DNA of 64,000 nt from Paenibacillus helianthi. GTDB lineage: Bacteria; Bacillota; Bacilli; Paenibacillales; Paenibacillaceae. How positions within the stretch are numbered: the first letter of the stretch is position 1; the number at the start of each line of letters is the position of its first letter. Where the stretch lies: the NCBI RefSeq assembly GCF_001909055.1, contig NZ_LVWI01000042.1:44708-108707 (forward strand), read 5' to 3'. The notes under the pieces were generated by a model. That model made no database searches, was not told the DNA's origin, and was given only the letters and a program-made list of their open reading frames with translations. The position numbers and the translations under genes are program-made. This document shows, piece after piece, positions 9,343 through 18,709 of this stretch.

Positions 9343-9361
9343 ATGTATATCTTTCAAACAG

Positions 9362-10546
9362 CTATCCCTGCTTCGCAGGAGAGGCATATAAAGACGGATT
9401 CGGCAGATCCTCTTCCACTTCCTGACCATGCAGGCGGACACTCATGACCAGGCCGATGCTGGCCATATTGATCATCAGTGAGGTTCCCCCGTAGCTAATG
9501 AACGGCAGAGTAATACCGGTCAGCGGCATCAAGCCGATAAAAGCACCAATATTCTCGAAGATCTGGTACAGCATCATGGCTACAATGCCTACAATCAGGA
9601 AGGGCCCGCCCCGGTCCTTGCACTCCAGTGCTATCAGAATCATCCGGTGAATCAGTATGAAATAGAGCAGCAGTACCAGCGCCGAGCCAACGAAGCCGAA
9701 TTCCTCAGCAATCTGCACAAAAATGGAATCGGAATAGGTGTAAGGCACCCGGTCCGTCTGCACGGAGCTGCCCTTCATGTACCCCTCACCACTCATGCCT
9801 CCTGAGGCGATGGCCAGCTTGGCATTTTTGGTATGGTAGCTTGCTTTGGCAGTCGCTTCATTAGGGACCAGCCACGGGTCAAAGCGCTCCACCCAGTGGG
9901 AGCGTCCGATATCGGTAAGGAAATTCTTGATTTCATCATGGTAGTGAATGTAGCTTATAATCCCCCCGGCTGCCGTCCCGCCTATCACCAGCAATCCGAT
10001 CAGCGCATGGGTGAACTTGATATTGCCGATCCATAGCAGGCCAATCAGGATGATGATATAGGAAAGGGCATTACCCAGGTCATTCTGGCTGATGACGATC
10101 AGGAACGGCAGTATGGTGAGCAGTCCCAACGGAACGACATCCCGCCAGAACAGCAGCTTGTTTTTGCGCTTACGTACAAGCATGGCCGCCAGAAAGAGAA
10201 TCAAAATCAGCTTAAAGAGCTCCGCCGGCTGAAGGCTGAACCCTCCGAGCTTAATCCAGCCCTGGGCTCCGTTCTGCTCCTTGCCGATGAAGCTGACCAG
10301 CACCAGAATCCCTATTCCCGCGATATACACATAGAGTGCATATTTCACGAGCAAACGATAATCCACAAAAGTCAGGCCGATAAAAGCGATGATGCCCAGT
10401 ACATAGAACTTGATCATCCGGAGATGTGCCCCATCCAGCTTATCCCGCCCATGCGTGACGCTGTATATGGAAAAAATGCTGACGACCATCAGCAGCAATA
10501 GAATGATTACAATGACACCGTCGATCTTTTTAATCTTCTGAAGCAT
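9362..10546 (-). CDS. RodA/FtsW/SpoVE (SEDS) family protein, copy 2
   Basis: This 394-residue paralogue of the gene at 7971-9137 has the same motifs (GFSLQPAELFKL, SQNDLGNALSYI, IASGGMSGEG, LTGITLPFISYGGTS) and about ten membrane segments. The start is the ATG at 10546 after AAGGAGACAGAAT; the open frame runs on to 10693 without family similarity. It is an integral membrane enzyme of peptidoglycan synthesis. The close pairing suggests a recent duplication. Confidence 0.9.
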   Translation of the reverse strand: MLQKIKKIDGVIVIILLLLMVVSIFSIYSVTHGRDKLDGAHLRMIKFYVLGIIAFIGLTFVDYRLLVKYALYVYIAGIGILVLVSFIGKEQNGAQGWIKLGGFSLQPAELFKLILILFLAAMLVRKRKNKLLFWRDVVPLGLLTILPFLIVISQNDLGNALSYIIILIGLLWIGNIKFTHALIGLLVIGGTAAGGIISYIHYHDEIKNFLTDIGRSHWVERFDPWLVPNEATAKASYHTKNAKLAIASGGMSGEGYMKGSSVQTDRVPYTYSDSIFVQIAEEFGFVGSALVLLLYFILIHRMILIALECKDRGGPFLIVGIVAMMLYQIFENIGAFIGLMPLTGITLPFISYGGTSLMINMASIGLVMSVRLHGQEVEEDLPNPSLYASPAKQG

Positions 10547-10868
10547 ATTCTGTCTCCTTACTCCGTACTGGGTCTTCTGAATTCCTGTCTGCACCGAAGG
10601 CCCGTCCATTCTATTGTAAAGGAAGGGGCAGCAAAAATACAATTTTACACGAGGATCGTTCTGCTCCACTGAACGGATGTCCGCCCAACCCATAGAGTTA
10701 GTTCATATTAGAACGTAACATATCTGGTAACAGGTAACACGAATGCCTTACTTTCACCGCACTTAATAGTATATATAAGCTACATTTAGCTGCAGCGGCA
10801 CGGCCCTCCCTTTTTTATCCCGGGGATTCACCGATTTGCAAGGTAAGATTCTTAAGTTCACTCTATAT

Positions 10869-11060
10869 AGTGGAAAAAGTAAAACTAAATCAGCGGTAAT
10901 CGGCTTCCGTAACGTCATTAGTGGGAATAAGTAGAATTAATCTGGATATTTAGAGTGAATAGCCTTGATTCATCCAAAATAAGTGGAGGAATTCCCACTA
11001 ACTGTCGCCTTGAGAGGGATACCTGCTGGATAAGTGGAGAAATTCCACTTCACTATCAGC
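10869..11060. repeat. Degenerate repeats with a 51-nt period
   Basis: The gene-free stretch 10547-11215 holds four related units beginning AGTGG at 10869, 10920, 10982 and 11033. The steps are 51, 62 and 51 nt. Units 1-2 read AGTGGAAAAAGTAAAACTAA and AGTGGGAATAAGTAGAATTAA. Units 3-4 are hairpins (GTGGAGgaattCCCAC; AAGTGGAgaaaTTCCACTT). Similar units occur at 63468-63602, and a 51-nt hairpin array at 46340-46528. No ORF here is credible. Confidence 0.6.
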
Positions 11061-11162
11061 AGTTAATACTCTTAAAGTTCTATTCTTACAAACAGAAGAT
11101 AAACTACAGGAGATGTCTTGTCTCCGGCTTGTCCAGCCTTCCTTAGCAGCCTTGTACGGCGC

Positions 11163-11191
11163 GGTGATTGACCGTGTGAAGGGCAATCACC
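11163..11191. repeat. Inverted repeat downstream of prmC
   Basis: A perfect 8-bp inverted repeat, GGTGATTG (11163-11170) and CAATCACC (11184-11191), has a 13-nt loop. It lies just after the prmC stop on the minus strand. It has no T-run, so it may stabilise the mRNA end rather than terminate. Confidence 0.4.
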
Positions 11192-11215
11192 AGCAGCAAA
11201 TAGCACTTGGCCGTT

Positions 11216-12400
11216 CTAGCGCGCTATCCCCAGCACATGGCGGGGGATGCCCGCGAGATCATCGATCGTGATGATCTCGTTCCAGTGGCCTGCCGCCCGC
11301 AGCAGGCCGGCCACTTGCCCGGCCTGACCCTGGCCGAGCTCGAAGCCGACCAGGCGCGGTGGCGCCGGAAGCAGCGCCAGCTGTTCCATCATGCGGCGGT
11401 ACGGGTCCAGCCCGTCGTCGCCGCCATCCAGAGCGGTGCGCGGCTCATGGTCGCGCACCTCGCGCTGCAGCCCGACGATGTCCGCGCCGGGAATATACGG
11501 CGGGTTGGAGACGAGAATATCCGTCTCCATCCCCGCAAACGGCTCGAGCAGGTCGCCGAGCCGCAGGTCTAGTGCCGTGCCGTGCCGCTGCGCATTGCGC
11601 CCGGCCACGGCCAGCGCGCCGGGCGAGATGTCGCCGGCGCAGACCCGCCACGCCGGCGCTTCCGCCGCCAGCGTGACGGAGATCGCTCCGCTGCCGGCGC
11701 CGATATCGACGGCGGTCAGCGGACGCGGCGCGCGCGCACCTGCCGCGCCGCTCTCCCGGCGGGCTGCCAAGCTGCCCGCCTCTGCTCCGCCATCGGCTGC
11801 TTCACCCGCAGCCGATGCACTGTCCCGCGCCACTTTACCCGCAGCCACACCGCCCGCTGCCGCAGCACTGCCCCGCGCTATTTCAACCTCATCCGCACCA
11901 TCCCGCGCCACTTCAACCGCAGCCGCAACGTCCCGCGCCACTTCAACCGCAACCACACTGTCCCGCGCCACTTCACCCGCAACCGCAACGTCCGGCGCCA
12001 CTCCGCCCGGCGCAGTCACAAGGCCGTCCGGCCATAGCTCCGCGCCGTACTTCAGAATCGCCTCGACGAGCAGCTCCGTCTCGGGCCGGGGAATCAGCAC
12101 GTCGGGCGTCACCTCAAATGCCCGCCCGTAAAACTCCTGCTCGCCGATGATATACTGCACCGGCTCACCGGCCGCGCGGCGGGTGACTGCGGCTTCCCAG
12201 GTCTCACGCGCCGCAAGCGGAAACGGGTCAGCCAGAGCCATATAATAGGCCGCTCCGGACAAGCCCAGCACATGCTCCAGCAGCAGCTGGCTGCTGCGCT
12301 GCGGCTCATTACACCCGGCTTGGTCCAAAAAAGAAGAAGCCTCCGCAAAGGCTTCCCGGATGCTTTGCACGTTAAGCATGACATAAGCGTCGTGTTTCAA
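11216..12400 (-). CDS. prmC: Peptide chain release factor N5-glutamine methyltransferase
   Basis: This 394-residue enzyme methylates the Gln of the GGQ motif in release factors using SAM. The N-terminal helical domain (1-115) ends with LIPRPETELLVEAIL. The SAM motif is VDIGAGSGAIS (231-241), and NPPYIPG is the glutamine-binding motif. Between them, residues about 125-226 are an Ala/Val/Arg/Glu-rich insert with a 10-residue repeat (EVARDxxxAV), absent from ordinary PrmC, which is about 285 residues. The TTG start at 12400 follows AAGGAG and lies 4 nt beyond the prfA stop. Confidence 0.92.
   Translation of the reverse strand: MKHDAYVMLNVQSIREAFAEASSFLDQAGCNEPQRSSQLLLEHVLGLSGAAYYMALADPFPLAARETWEAAVTRRAAGEPVQYIIGEQEFYGRAFEVTPDVLIPRPETELLVEAILKYGAELWPDGLVTAPGGVAPDVAVAGEVARDSVVAVEVARDVAAAVEVARDGADEVEIARGSAAAAGGVAAGKVARDSASAAGEAADGGAEAGSLAARRESGAAGARAPRPLTAVDIGAGSGAISVTLAAEAPAWRVCAGDISPGALAVAGRNAQRHGTALDLRLGDLLEPFAGMETDILVSNPPYIPGADIVGLQREVRDHEPRTALDGGDDGLDPYRRMMEQLALLPAPPRLVGFELGQGQAGQVAGLLRAAGHWNEIITIDDLAGIPRHVLGIAR
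11720..12030 (-). repeat. In-frame 30-nt minisatellite inside prmC
   Basis: The insert is made of degenerate 30-nt units, each containing CCCGCGCCACTTCAACCGCA or a variant on the + strand, clearest at about 11875-11995. Unit length is a multiple of three, so copy-number change keeps the frame. The segment is extremely GC-rich. Confidence 0.75.
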
Positions 12401-12404
12401 AGCA

Positions 12405-13472
12405 TTATTCTCCTTTTTCCATCAATTCCGCTTGCTCGGCAATTGACAGCGCCGAGATAATTTCTGTAATATCTCCGTTCATAACCTGCTCCAGGCGGTG
12501 CAGCGTAAGGCCGATACGGTGATCGGTTACACGGCTCTGCGGGAAGTTATACGTACGAATCCGCTCACTGCGGTCACCGGTGCCGACCTTGCTCTTGCGT
12601 TCTCCGGCATACTTTGCTTCCTCTTCCTGGCGTTTCATATCCGAGATCCGGGCGCGCAGGACCTGCAATGCCTTCTCCTTGTTGGAGTTCTGGGATTTTC
12701 CATCCTGACAGGTAGCCATTATCCCCGTAGGGATGTGGGTTACGCGAACGGCTGACTTGGTGGTATTAACCGACTGGCCGCCTGCACCACTGGAACAAAA
12801 GGTATCGACGCGAATATCCTTATCGTGAATTTCAATTTCGAATTCTTCCGCCTCAGGCATCACCGATACCGTAGAAGTCGAGGTATGAATACGTCCGCCT
12901 GATTCCGTGGCCGGAATACGCTGAACACGGTGTGCGCCGCTTTCGAATTTCATTTTGCTGTAGGCGCCACGTCCATTAATCAGGAAGATAACCTCCTTGA
13001 ATCCGCCGAGGTCATTCGTATTGACATCCATCAGTTCAATGCGCCAGCCTTGGGTATCGGCATAGCGGGTGTACATCCGGTACAGATCAGATGCGAACAA
13101 TGCCGCCTCGTCCCCACCGGCTGCGCCGCGGATTTCCACAATCACGTTCTTGTCGTCATTAGGATCCTTCGGCAGTAACAGGAGGCGGATTTTCTCCTCC
13201 AGGACAACCTGGCGCGAGGAAAGGTCGTCAATCTCCATCTTGACCATTTCCTTCATTTCATCATCAAGCTTTTCGCCCTGCATCATCTTAGCGGCTTCAA
13301 GCTCTTCCATTACATTTTTATATTCGGCATACGCCTCAAAGGCGGGCTGCAAATCGGATTGTTCTTTGGAATAGTCCCTCAGTTTCTTACTGTCGCTTGC
13401 AACATCCGGGTCACAAAGCAGTTCACTGAGTTTCTCATAGCGGTCCGCCAGGGATTGCAATCGGTCCAACAA
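12405..13472 (-). CDS. prfA: Peptide chain release factor 1
   Basis: This 355-residue RF1 recognises UAA and UAG and triggers peptidyl-tRNA hydrolysis. GGQ is at residues 231-233 ([12 protein letters not shown]) and the stop-codon-reading PAT tripeptide at 187-189 (RIPATES), which marks RF1 rather than RF2. It is followed 4 nt later by prmC, its modifying methyltransferase, in the usual operon. Confidence 0.97.
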   Translation of the reverse strand: MLDRLQSLADRYEKLSELLCDPDVASDSKKLRDYSKEQSDLQPAFEAYAEYKNVMEELEAAKMMQGEKLDDEMKEMVKMEIDDLSSRQVVLEEKIRLLLLPKDPNDDKNVIVEIRGAAGGDEAALFASDLYRMYTRYADTQGWRIELMDVNTNDLGGFKEVIFLINGRGAYSKMKFESGAHRVQRIPATESGGRIHTSTSTVSVMPEAEEFEIEIHDKDIRVDTFCSSGAGGQSVNTTKSAVRVTHIPTGIMATCQDGKSQNSNKEKALQVLRARISDMKRQEEEAKYAGERKSKVGTGDRSERIRTYNFPQSRVTDHRIGLTLHRLEQVMNGDITEIISALSIAEQAELMEKGE

Positions 13473-13697
13473 GGGAATTCACCTCTCCTGATTCAATTTC
13501 ATATTCAATATTAAAACTTTAAATTGTTGATACAATAAAAATAGATATACGACTTTATATTATACCACCGAACCTGCCAATTGGCTACAGTGCCGCACAC
13601 CAGGTCACGTATATTTTTGCAGCCCGAGAAATCCGCTCCTTATTATGTAAAAACAGCAGAAATGTTATTCACACAGGTTGACTTACTACGGTCTTAT

Positions 13698-13741
13698 GCA
13701 AAAAAAGCCATCCGCCAGTAGAACCCTGCCCGGATGACTTC
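13698..13741 (-). terminator. Terminator after ychF
   Basis: On minus, TCATCCGGGC pairs with GGCGGATGG across a short loop and is followed by CTTTTTTT. It separates ychF from prfA. Confidence 0.65.
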
Positions 13742-13770
13742 CTCCTGCTGCTATAACTTGATTAGCTTGC

Positions 13771-14871
13771 CTATACGTTGAAACGGAAATGCATGACATC
13801 GCCGTCCTGTACCAGATACTCTTTGCCTTCCAGACGCAGCTGTCCGCGTTCCTTGGCACCGTTCATCGAACCGGCAGCAAGCAGATCAGCGTATGCTACA
13901 ACCTCCGCACGGATAAATCCGCGTTCAAAGTCTGTATGAATGACCCCTGCGGCACCCGGTGCTTTGGTTCCCTTGCGGATCGTCCAGGCACGAACCTCCT
14001 GCACACCTGCAGTGAAGTAAGTGTAGAGTCCGAGAAGTTTGTAGGCTGCTTTGATCAGGCGGTTCAGCCCGGATTCCTGCAGGCCCAGCTCTTCCAGGAA
14101 CATTGCCTTGTCTTCGCCTTCCAGCTCGGCAATCTCCGCTTCCACTTTGGCGCTGATCGGTACTACTTCGGCATTCTCGGCAACAGCAAACTCGCGTACC
14201 TGCTGAACGTAAGGGTTCTCTTCAGCACTGGCAACTTCATCTTCGCCTACATTGGCCGCATACAGTACCGGCTTCAGGGTGAGCAGGTGAAGATCACGCA
14301 CGATCAGACGCTCGTCATCGGATAATTCCACGCTGCGCGCAGGTTGGTCTTGATAGAGCGCTTCTTTGACGCGCTCCAGAACTTCAACTTCCTGGGCGTA
14401 TTTCTTGTCGCCGCCCTTGATGTTTTTGCGGGAGCGTTCGATCCGTTTCTCGATACTCTCCAGGTCAGCCAGAATCAGCTCCAGGTTAATCGTCTGGATG
14501 TCGCTGATCGGGTTCACTTTGCCATCAACATGGGTAACGTTCTCATCCACGAAGCAGCGCACGACATGAACGATCGCATCCACTTCACGAATGTGGGCCA
14601 GGAACTTGTTGCCGAGGCCTTCGCCTTTGCTCGCACCGCGCACCAGACCGGCAATATCCACAAATTCAAAAGCCGTGGGAACCGTCTTATTCGGCTGCAC
14701 CAGCTCTGTCAGCTTATCCAAACGCTCATCTGGCACTTCCACGACACCTACGTTCGGGTCAATGGTACAGAACGGATAGTTGGCGGATTCTGCTCCCGCT
14801 TGTGTAATTGCATTGAACAATGTGGATTTCCCTACGTTCGGAAGTCCTACGATACCTGCTTTCAAAGCCAT
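13771..14871 (-). CDS. ychF: Redox-regulated ATPase YchF (Obg family)
   Basis: This 366-residue P-loop protein has [11 protein letters not shown] at residues 8-18, [20 protein letters not shown] as the G3/switch region, and a C-terminal TGS domain ending in [20 protein letters not shown]. The family binds ATP in preference to GTP, associates with ribosomes and affects stress responses. It appears to be transcribed alone, since a terminator follows. Confidence 0.96.
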   Translation of the reverse strand: MALKAGIVGLPNVGKSTLFNAITQAGAESANYPFCTIDPNVGVVEVPDERLDKLTELVQPNKTVPTAFEFVDIAGLVRGASKGEGLGNKFLAHIREVDAIVHVVRCFVDENVTHVDGKVNPISDIQTINLELILADLESIEKRIERSRKNIKGGDKKYAQEVEVLERVKEALYQDQPARSVELSDDERLIVRDLHLLTLKPVLYAANVGEDEVASAEENPYVQQVREFAVAENAEVVPISAKVEAEIAELEGEDKAMFLEELGLQESGLNRLIKAAYKLLGLYTYFTAGVQEVRAWTIRKGTKAPGAAGVIHTDFERGFIRAEVVAYADLLAAGSMNGAKERGQLRLEGKEYLVQDGDVMHFRFNV

Positions 14872-15055
14872 TTATATGACAACTCCTATTTTCGGTTGGA
14901 TTGATCACCGCATAATTTCCGGGGCTTGATCTCAACCATTATATATTAGAACAAAACCGCCAGCAACAGCGGATCTCCGGTGGATGTGTCCGTTAAAGGG
15001 CAGCTGCCTGCTTATAGTGATCAGCTCCACCCCCACCTTAATGTATAAAAACGCC

Positions 15056-15084
15056 AAAAAGACCTCTCCCCGAGGTCTCTTCCC
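15056..15084 (-). terminator. Terminator after the GNAT gene
   Basis: On minus, GACCTC-gggga-GAGGTC is followed by TTTTTGG. A short, strong hairpin. Confidence 0.65.
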
Positions 15085-15104
15085 TGCCAGCATGGCCAGT
15101 TATT

Positions 15105-15575
15105 CTAGAGATCTTTCGACATGGTGATATCCGTGATGAGAAAACCCATTTTTTTGTACAGCTCGAAAGCACGGTTGTTCTGCCCGAATACATGCAGGCC
15201 GATTTTGGTTACGTCCAGCTTACGGGCTTCCTCATCAAGCGCAAGCAGCGTCTGCTTGCCGTAGCCTTTTCCCTGGAACGGTTCGAAAACATAAAAATCA
15301 TAAATAAAGGCCTCACGCCCGCTGCGTCCCTCGATCACGTTGAACCAGATATACCCGGCCTGGGCATCCGACTCTGTCTCTACTATGGAAAAGATATAAG
15401 CCCCCTCGGTGTTGAGCCCTTCGGGCAGGGATTTGTTCATCTCGTCCTGGGACAGCCGCATGGCAGTCTCGGTATCCCATGATCCGGCTTTTATTTTATC
15501 TTCTGCATAATCCCGTGTAGATTGGCTCAGGAAAAATTGAAATGTGGTTTCGTCCATTTGAATCAGTTTGATCAT
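15105..15575 (-). CDS. GNAT-family N-acetyltransferase
   Basis: This 156-residue cytoplasmic acetyltransferase uses acetyl-CoA. Motif A is FEPFQGKGYGKQTLLALDEE (Q/RxxGxG/A), and NNRAFELYKKMGF is the second GNAT signature. The substrate cannot be told. It ends the fni-GNAT minus-strand stretch, with only about 40 nt between the genes, so the two may be co-transcribed. Confidence 0.85.
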   Translation of the reverse strand: MIKLIQMDETTFQFFLSQSTRDYAEDKIKAGSWDTETAMRLSQDEMNKSLPEGLNTEGAYIFSIVETESDAQAGYIWFNVIEGRSGREAFIYDFYVFEPFQGKGYGKQTLLALDEEARKLDVTKIGLHVFGQNNRAFELYKKMGFLITDITMSKDL

Positions 15576-15614
15576 CGTTTTGCGCCCTTCCTTGTTCCGT
15601 ATTCTCTAATCGCT

Positions 15615-16742
15615 TCAATGCTTTATTAGGCGGGGAGTATTGCGAAGTGCAGCCAGATCAGGCGCACCGATTCCGAACATCGCGGTCCGCAGCTCCAACT
15701 CTACCTGAGCCAGCGCATGGTCCAGCGCCTCCTCGGATTCCACTGCCGGACCGAGCAGATTCCGACCGAAGCCGGCAAGATCGGCCCCAAGCGCAAGTGC
15801 TTTCGCTGCATCCACGCCATGTCTCAGCCCGCCGCTGCCGATCAGCGCACCGTGCTTCGATGCCGCTCTTACCTCCGCAATGCATTCGGCAGTGGGAATC
15901 CCCCAATCCGCGAAGGCCTCTGCAGCGGCCCGCCGTACCGGATCACTGCTGCGGAACTTCTCCACCTGACTCCATGATGTTCCACCAGCTCCCGCTACAT
16001 CGACAAAGGCAACACCGGCATCATACAGCCGGGAAGCCGTTTCGCCATCAATTCCCCAACCGACCTCCTTGACTCCGATAGGGATATCAAGTGCCCGGGA
16101 TACCTGCTCAATCCGCGACAGCAAGGAGGCAAATCCGGTGTTGCCCTCAGGCTGAAAGACCTCCTGAATCCCGTTCAGATGCAGCACCAGCCAATCTGCA
16201 CCGGCTATCTCTACAGCACGGCGGCATTCATCCACGCCAAAGCCGTAGGACAGCTGCACCGCTCCGATGTTGGCGATGACAGGAATCCCTGGAGCTCTAT
16301 CACGGACTTGGAAGGTGGAGGCAAGCTCGGACCGTTCCACGGCCGCCCGGATGGAACCGACCCCGAGCGCCCAACCCCGGCGCTCGGCTGCCTCGGCCAG
16401 CCTGGCATTAATAGCGCCTGTAGAACTGCTTCCGCCGGTCATGGAGCTGATCAGCAGCGGAGTACGCAGCTCCCGTTCCAGAAAGACTGTCCGCAGTGAT
16501 ATATCATCATAATTCATCTCAGGGAGCGCATTGTGGCGGAAGCGGTAATGCTCGAAGCCAGATGTAATGCCGCTGCCTCCAACTTCCTCGTTCAAGCAGA
16601 GTCTCACATGTTCAATCTTGCGTTCCCCCGTTGTGGATGAAGGCAGCAGAGACTGATGTCCGTCAGGTTTTGCAGCTTGCGGGGCTGTGCCGGGTTTCTT
16701 GCCTACGTTGTATGATAATTCATCCTGCGGCATCTGGTTCAT
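15615..16742 (-). CDS. fni: Isopentenyl-diphosphate delta-isomerase, type 2
   Basis: This 375-residue FMN-dependent enzyme interconverts IPP and DMAPP for isoprenoid synthesis. The (beta/alpha)8 fold shows LLISSMTGGSSSTGAIN, PVIANIGAVQLSYG, LVLHLNGIQE, VKEVGWGI, VDVAGAGGTSW and GSGGLRHGVDAAKALALGAD. The ATG at 16742 follows GGGGGAT; the upstream extension of the frame is not family-like. Confidence 0.95.
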   Translation of the reverse strand: MNQMPQDELSYNVGKKPGTAPQAAKPDGHQSLLPSSTTGERKIEHVRLCLNEEVGGSGITSGFEHYRFRHNALPEMNYDDISLRTVFLERELRTPLLISSMTGGSSSTGAINARLAEAAERRGWALGVGSIRAAVERSELASTFQVRDRAPGIPVIANIGAVQLSYGFGVDECRRAVEIAGADWLVLHLNGIQEVFQPEGNTGFASLLSRIEQVSRALDIPIGVKEVGWGIDGETASRLYDAGVAFVDVAGAGGTSWSQVEKFRSSDPVRRAAAEAFADWGIPTAECIAEVRAASKHGALIGSGGLRHGVDAAKALALGADLAGFGRNLLGPAVESEEALDHALAQVELELRTAMFGIGAPDLAALRNTPRLIKH

Positions 16743-17022
16743 GCTGACATCCCCCGTTCCTAACGATCTATGATATGCAGGGAGGTACTGCCTCCCGCAA
16801 GAGATTTTCAGCATCATAATGTTGAGCGCTTACCAGCACGTTCCATTATAGCATATCCGCAACGCATATCCGTAAAGCACATCTATGTTCATAAATCACG
16901 GTAGCAACCTTGCATCAGGCATTAGATCTGCTTCAATTTAATGCTCCGGGTGTAAATAGTTGAATACTATGCCGGAGCATACTTAATAACAAGCTTATTC
17001 AGCAGCACATCAGGAGGAACCC

Positions 17023-18567
17023 ATGAATCCAGACCACTCTACCGCTCCGTCCGGGCCAACGGATAACAACAATGCCAATAACCGGAATTCCCCTCCGCTT
17101 CATCACAAGCGGTCCCCCCGCCACCGCCGACACAAATGGATTTGGTGGATGCTTGGACTCCTTATTTTTTGGCTGGCGGGGGTGATGATATATCAGACCC
17201 ACAAGCCGCTTCCTGCAGGAATATCTTTCGAAAGTCCTGTGTACCAAGTCGACAAGGTGTCTTTCTGGCATGACCTTACCTATCCGGACAAGAGCGGGCG
17301 TGAGCAGCACGAAGATCAGATCTTGCCCCGCATCCTGCAGATCATAGAAGAATCAAGGCAGTTTTTGGTGATTGATCTGTTCCTGTTCAATCATTACACC
17401 CATAAAGATCAGCACTTTCCTGCAGTAAGCCAGGAGCTGGCCGATAAACTCGTCACACAGCAGGCGGCCCACCCCGATATGGAGATCGTCTTCATCACGG
17501 ATGAGGTCAATACCAATTACGGATCTGCCCCGAATCCACTGCTGGAAGAGATGAGAGCCGCCGGAATCAAGATCATCCTGACTGATGTTGATCCGCTGCG
17601 TGATTCGACCCCTGCCTACTCAGCCGTATGGCGGACCTTCATTCAATGGTTTGGCCAGTCCGGTACAGGGTGGATTCCCAACCTGATGGCAAGCGGAGGA
17701 CCCGATATCACGGCCCGCTCCTATCTGAAACTGCTGAATGTAAAAGCCAATCACCGCAAAGTGGTAGTCAGCGAGAAGACCGCACTGATCTCATCGGGTA
17801 ATGTACATGATGCCAGTGCCTATCATTCCAACATTGCATTGGAAGTGCAGGGGCCCATCATCTCCGATATCCTGAAAAGCGAGCAGGCGGCAGCCGATCT
17901 GTCTGAAGCGGGGCCGATCCTCAGCAAGATGCCCGTATTCTCCCGACAGGGTGCTGTGAAGCCCGGCGGACCACTGGAGGTGCGTTACTTAACCGAAAGC
18001 AAAATCTATAAATACGCACTCGAAGGCATCCGTTCCACCGGCAAGGGCGACACGCTCTGGATGGGCATGTTCTATCTGGCCGATGACAGGATTCTGGACG
18101 AACTGGTGAAGGCATCCGCACGGGGGGCAGACATCCGGCTCCTGATGGACCCGAACCAGAACGCCTTCGGACGCGATAAAATCGGTATCCCCAACCGTCC
18201 GGTGGCCATGGATCTGAACAAGCGCACCGGCGGAAAAATTGCCATCCGCTGGTACAATACAGGCACAGAACAATACCATACCAAGCTGATGTTCATTGCC
18301 AAAGCCAGCGGCCAGTCAGTAGTCCTCGGTGGCTCAACCAATTTTACAGCCCGCAACCTGGATGACATTAATCTGGAAAATAATCTGTGGGTCGGCTTGA
18401 CGAAGGAACAACCGCTGTATGCCGAAATGGAGAGCTACTTCAACCGGCTGTGGAGCAACGAGGATGCACAGTACAGTCTGCCGCTTGAAGAGTACCAAAG
18501 TGATGTGACCTGGATCAAATATATCCTGTTCCGTATGCAGAAAAACCTGGGGTTCACTACTTTTTAA
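17023..18567 (+). CDS. Membrane-anchored phospholipase D-like protein
   Basis: This 514-residue protein has a His/Arg/Pro/Asn-rich cytoplasmic tail, one membrane anchor (WIWWMLGLLIFWLAGVMIY, about 39-57) and two PLD repeats. The HxK motifs are NHRKVVVSEK and YHTKLMFIAK, and both deviate from HxKxxxxD at the Asp position. GGSTNFT resembles the downstream GSxN motif. The family includes cardiolipin synthases and other phosphatidyltransferases; the missing Asp residues make activity uncertain. It converges on cls. The ATG at 17023 follows AGGAGGAACCC. Confidence 0.8.
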   Translation: MNPDHSTAPSGPTDNNNANNRNSPPLHHKRSPRHRRHKWIWWMLGLLIFWLAGVMIYQTHKPLPAGISFESPVYQVDKVSFWHDLTYPDKSGREQHEDQILPRILQIIEESRQFLVIDLFLFNHYTHKDQHFPAVSQELADKLVTQQAAHPDMEIVFITDEVNTNYGSAPNPLLEEMRAAGIKIILTDVDPLRDSTPAYSAVWRTFIQWFGQSGTGWIPNLMASGGPDITARSYLKLLNVKANHRKVVVSEKTALISSGNVHDASAYHSNIALEVQGPIISDILKSEQAAADLSEAGPILSKMPVFSRQGAVKPGGPLEVRYLTESKIYKYALEGIRSTGKGDTLWMGMFYLADDRILDELVKASARGADIRLLMDPNQNAFGRDKIGIPNRPVAMDLNKRTGGKIAIRWYNTGTEQYHTKLMFIAKASGQSVVLGGSTNFTARNLDDINLENNLWVGLTKEQPLYAEMESYFNRLWSNEDAQYSLPLEEYQSDVTWIKYILFRMQKNLGFTTF

Positions 18568-18603
18568 GTCCTGAAGAAGCATCACACTCCCTGATTCCAT
18601 ACC

Positions 18604-18647
18604 AAAGACCGCCGGACAGCTGTACGCAGCCTTGTCCGGCGGTCTTT
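18604..18647. terminator. Bidirectional terminator between PLD-like gene and cls
   Basis: AAGACCGCCGGACA and TGTCCGGCGGTCTT are perfect 14-bp arms between convergent genes, with a T-run on plus. Confidence 0.75.
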
Positions 18648-18709
18648 TCAGGTTATATATTGGACTGGCCGATTGCTTAGCCATCTGCGTTAGCCCGCTT
18701 AAGCCAGAC

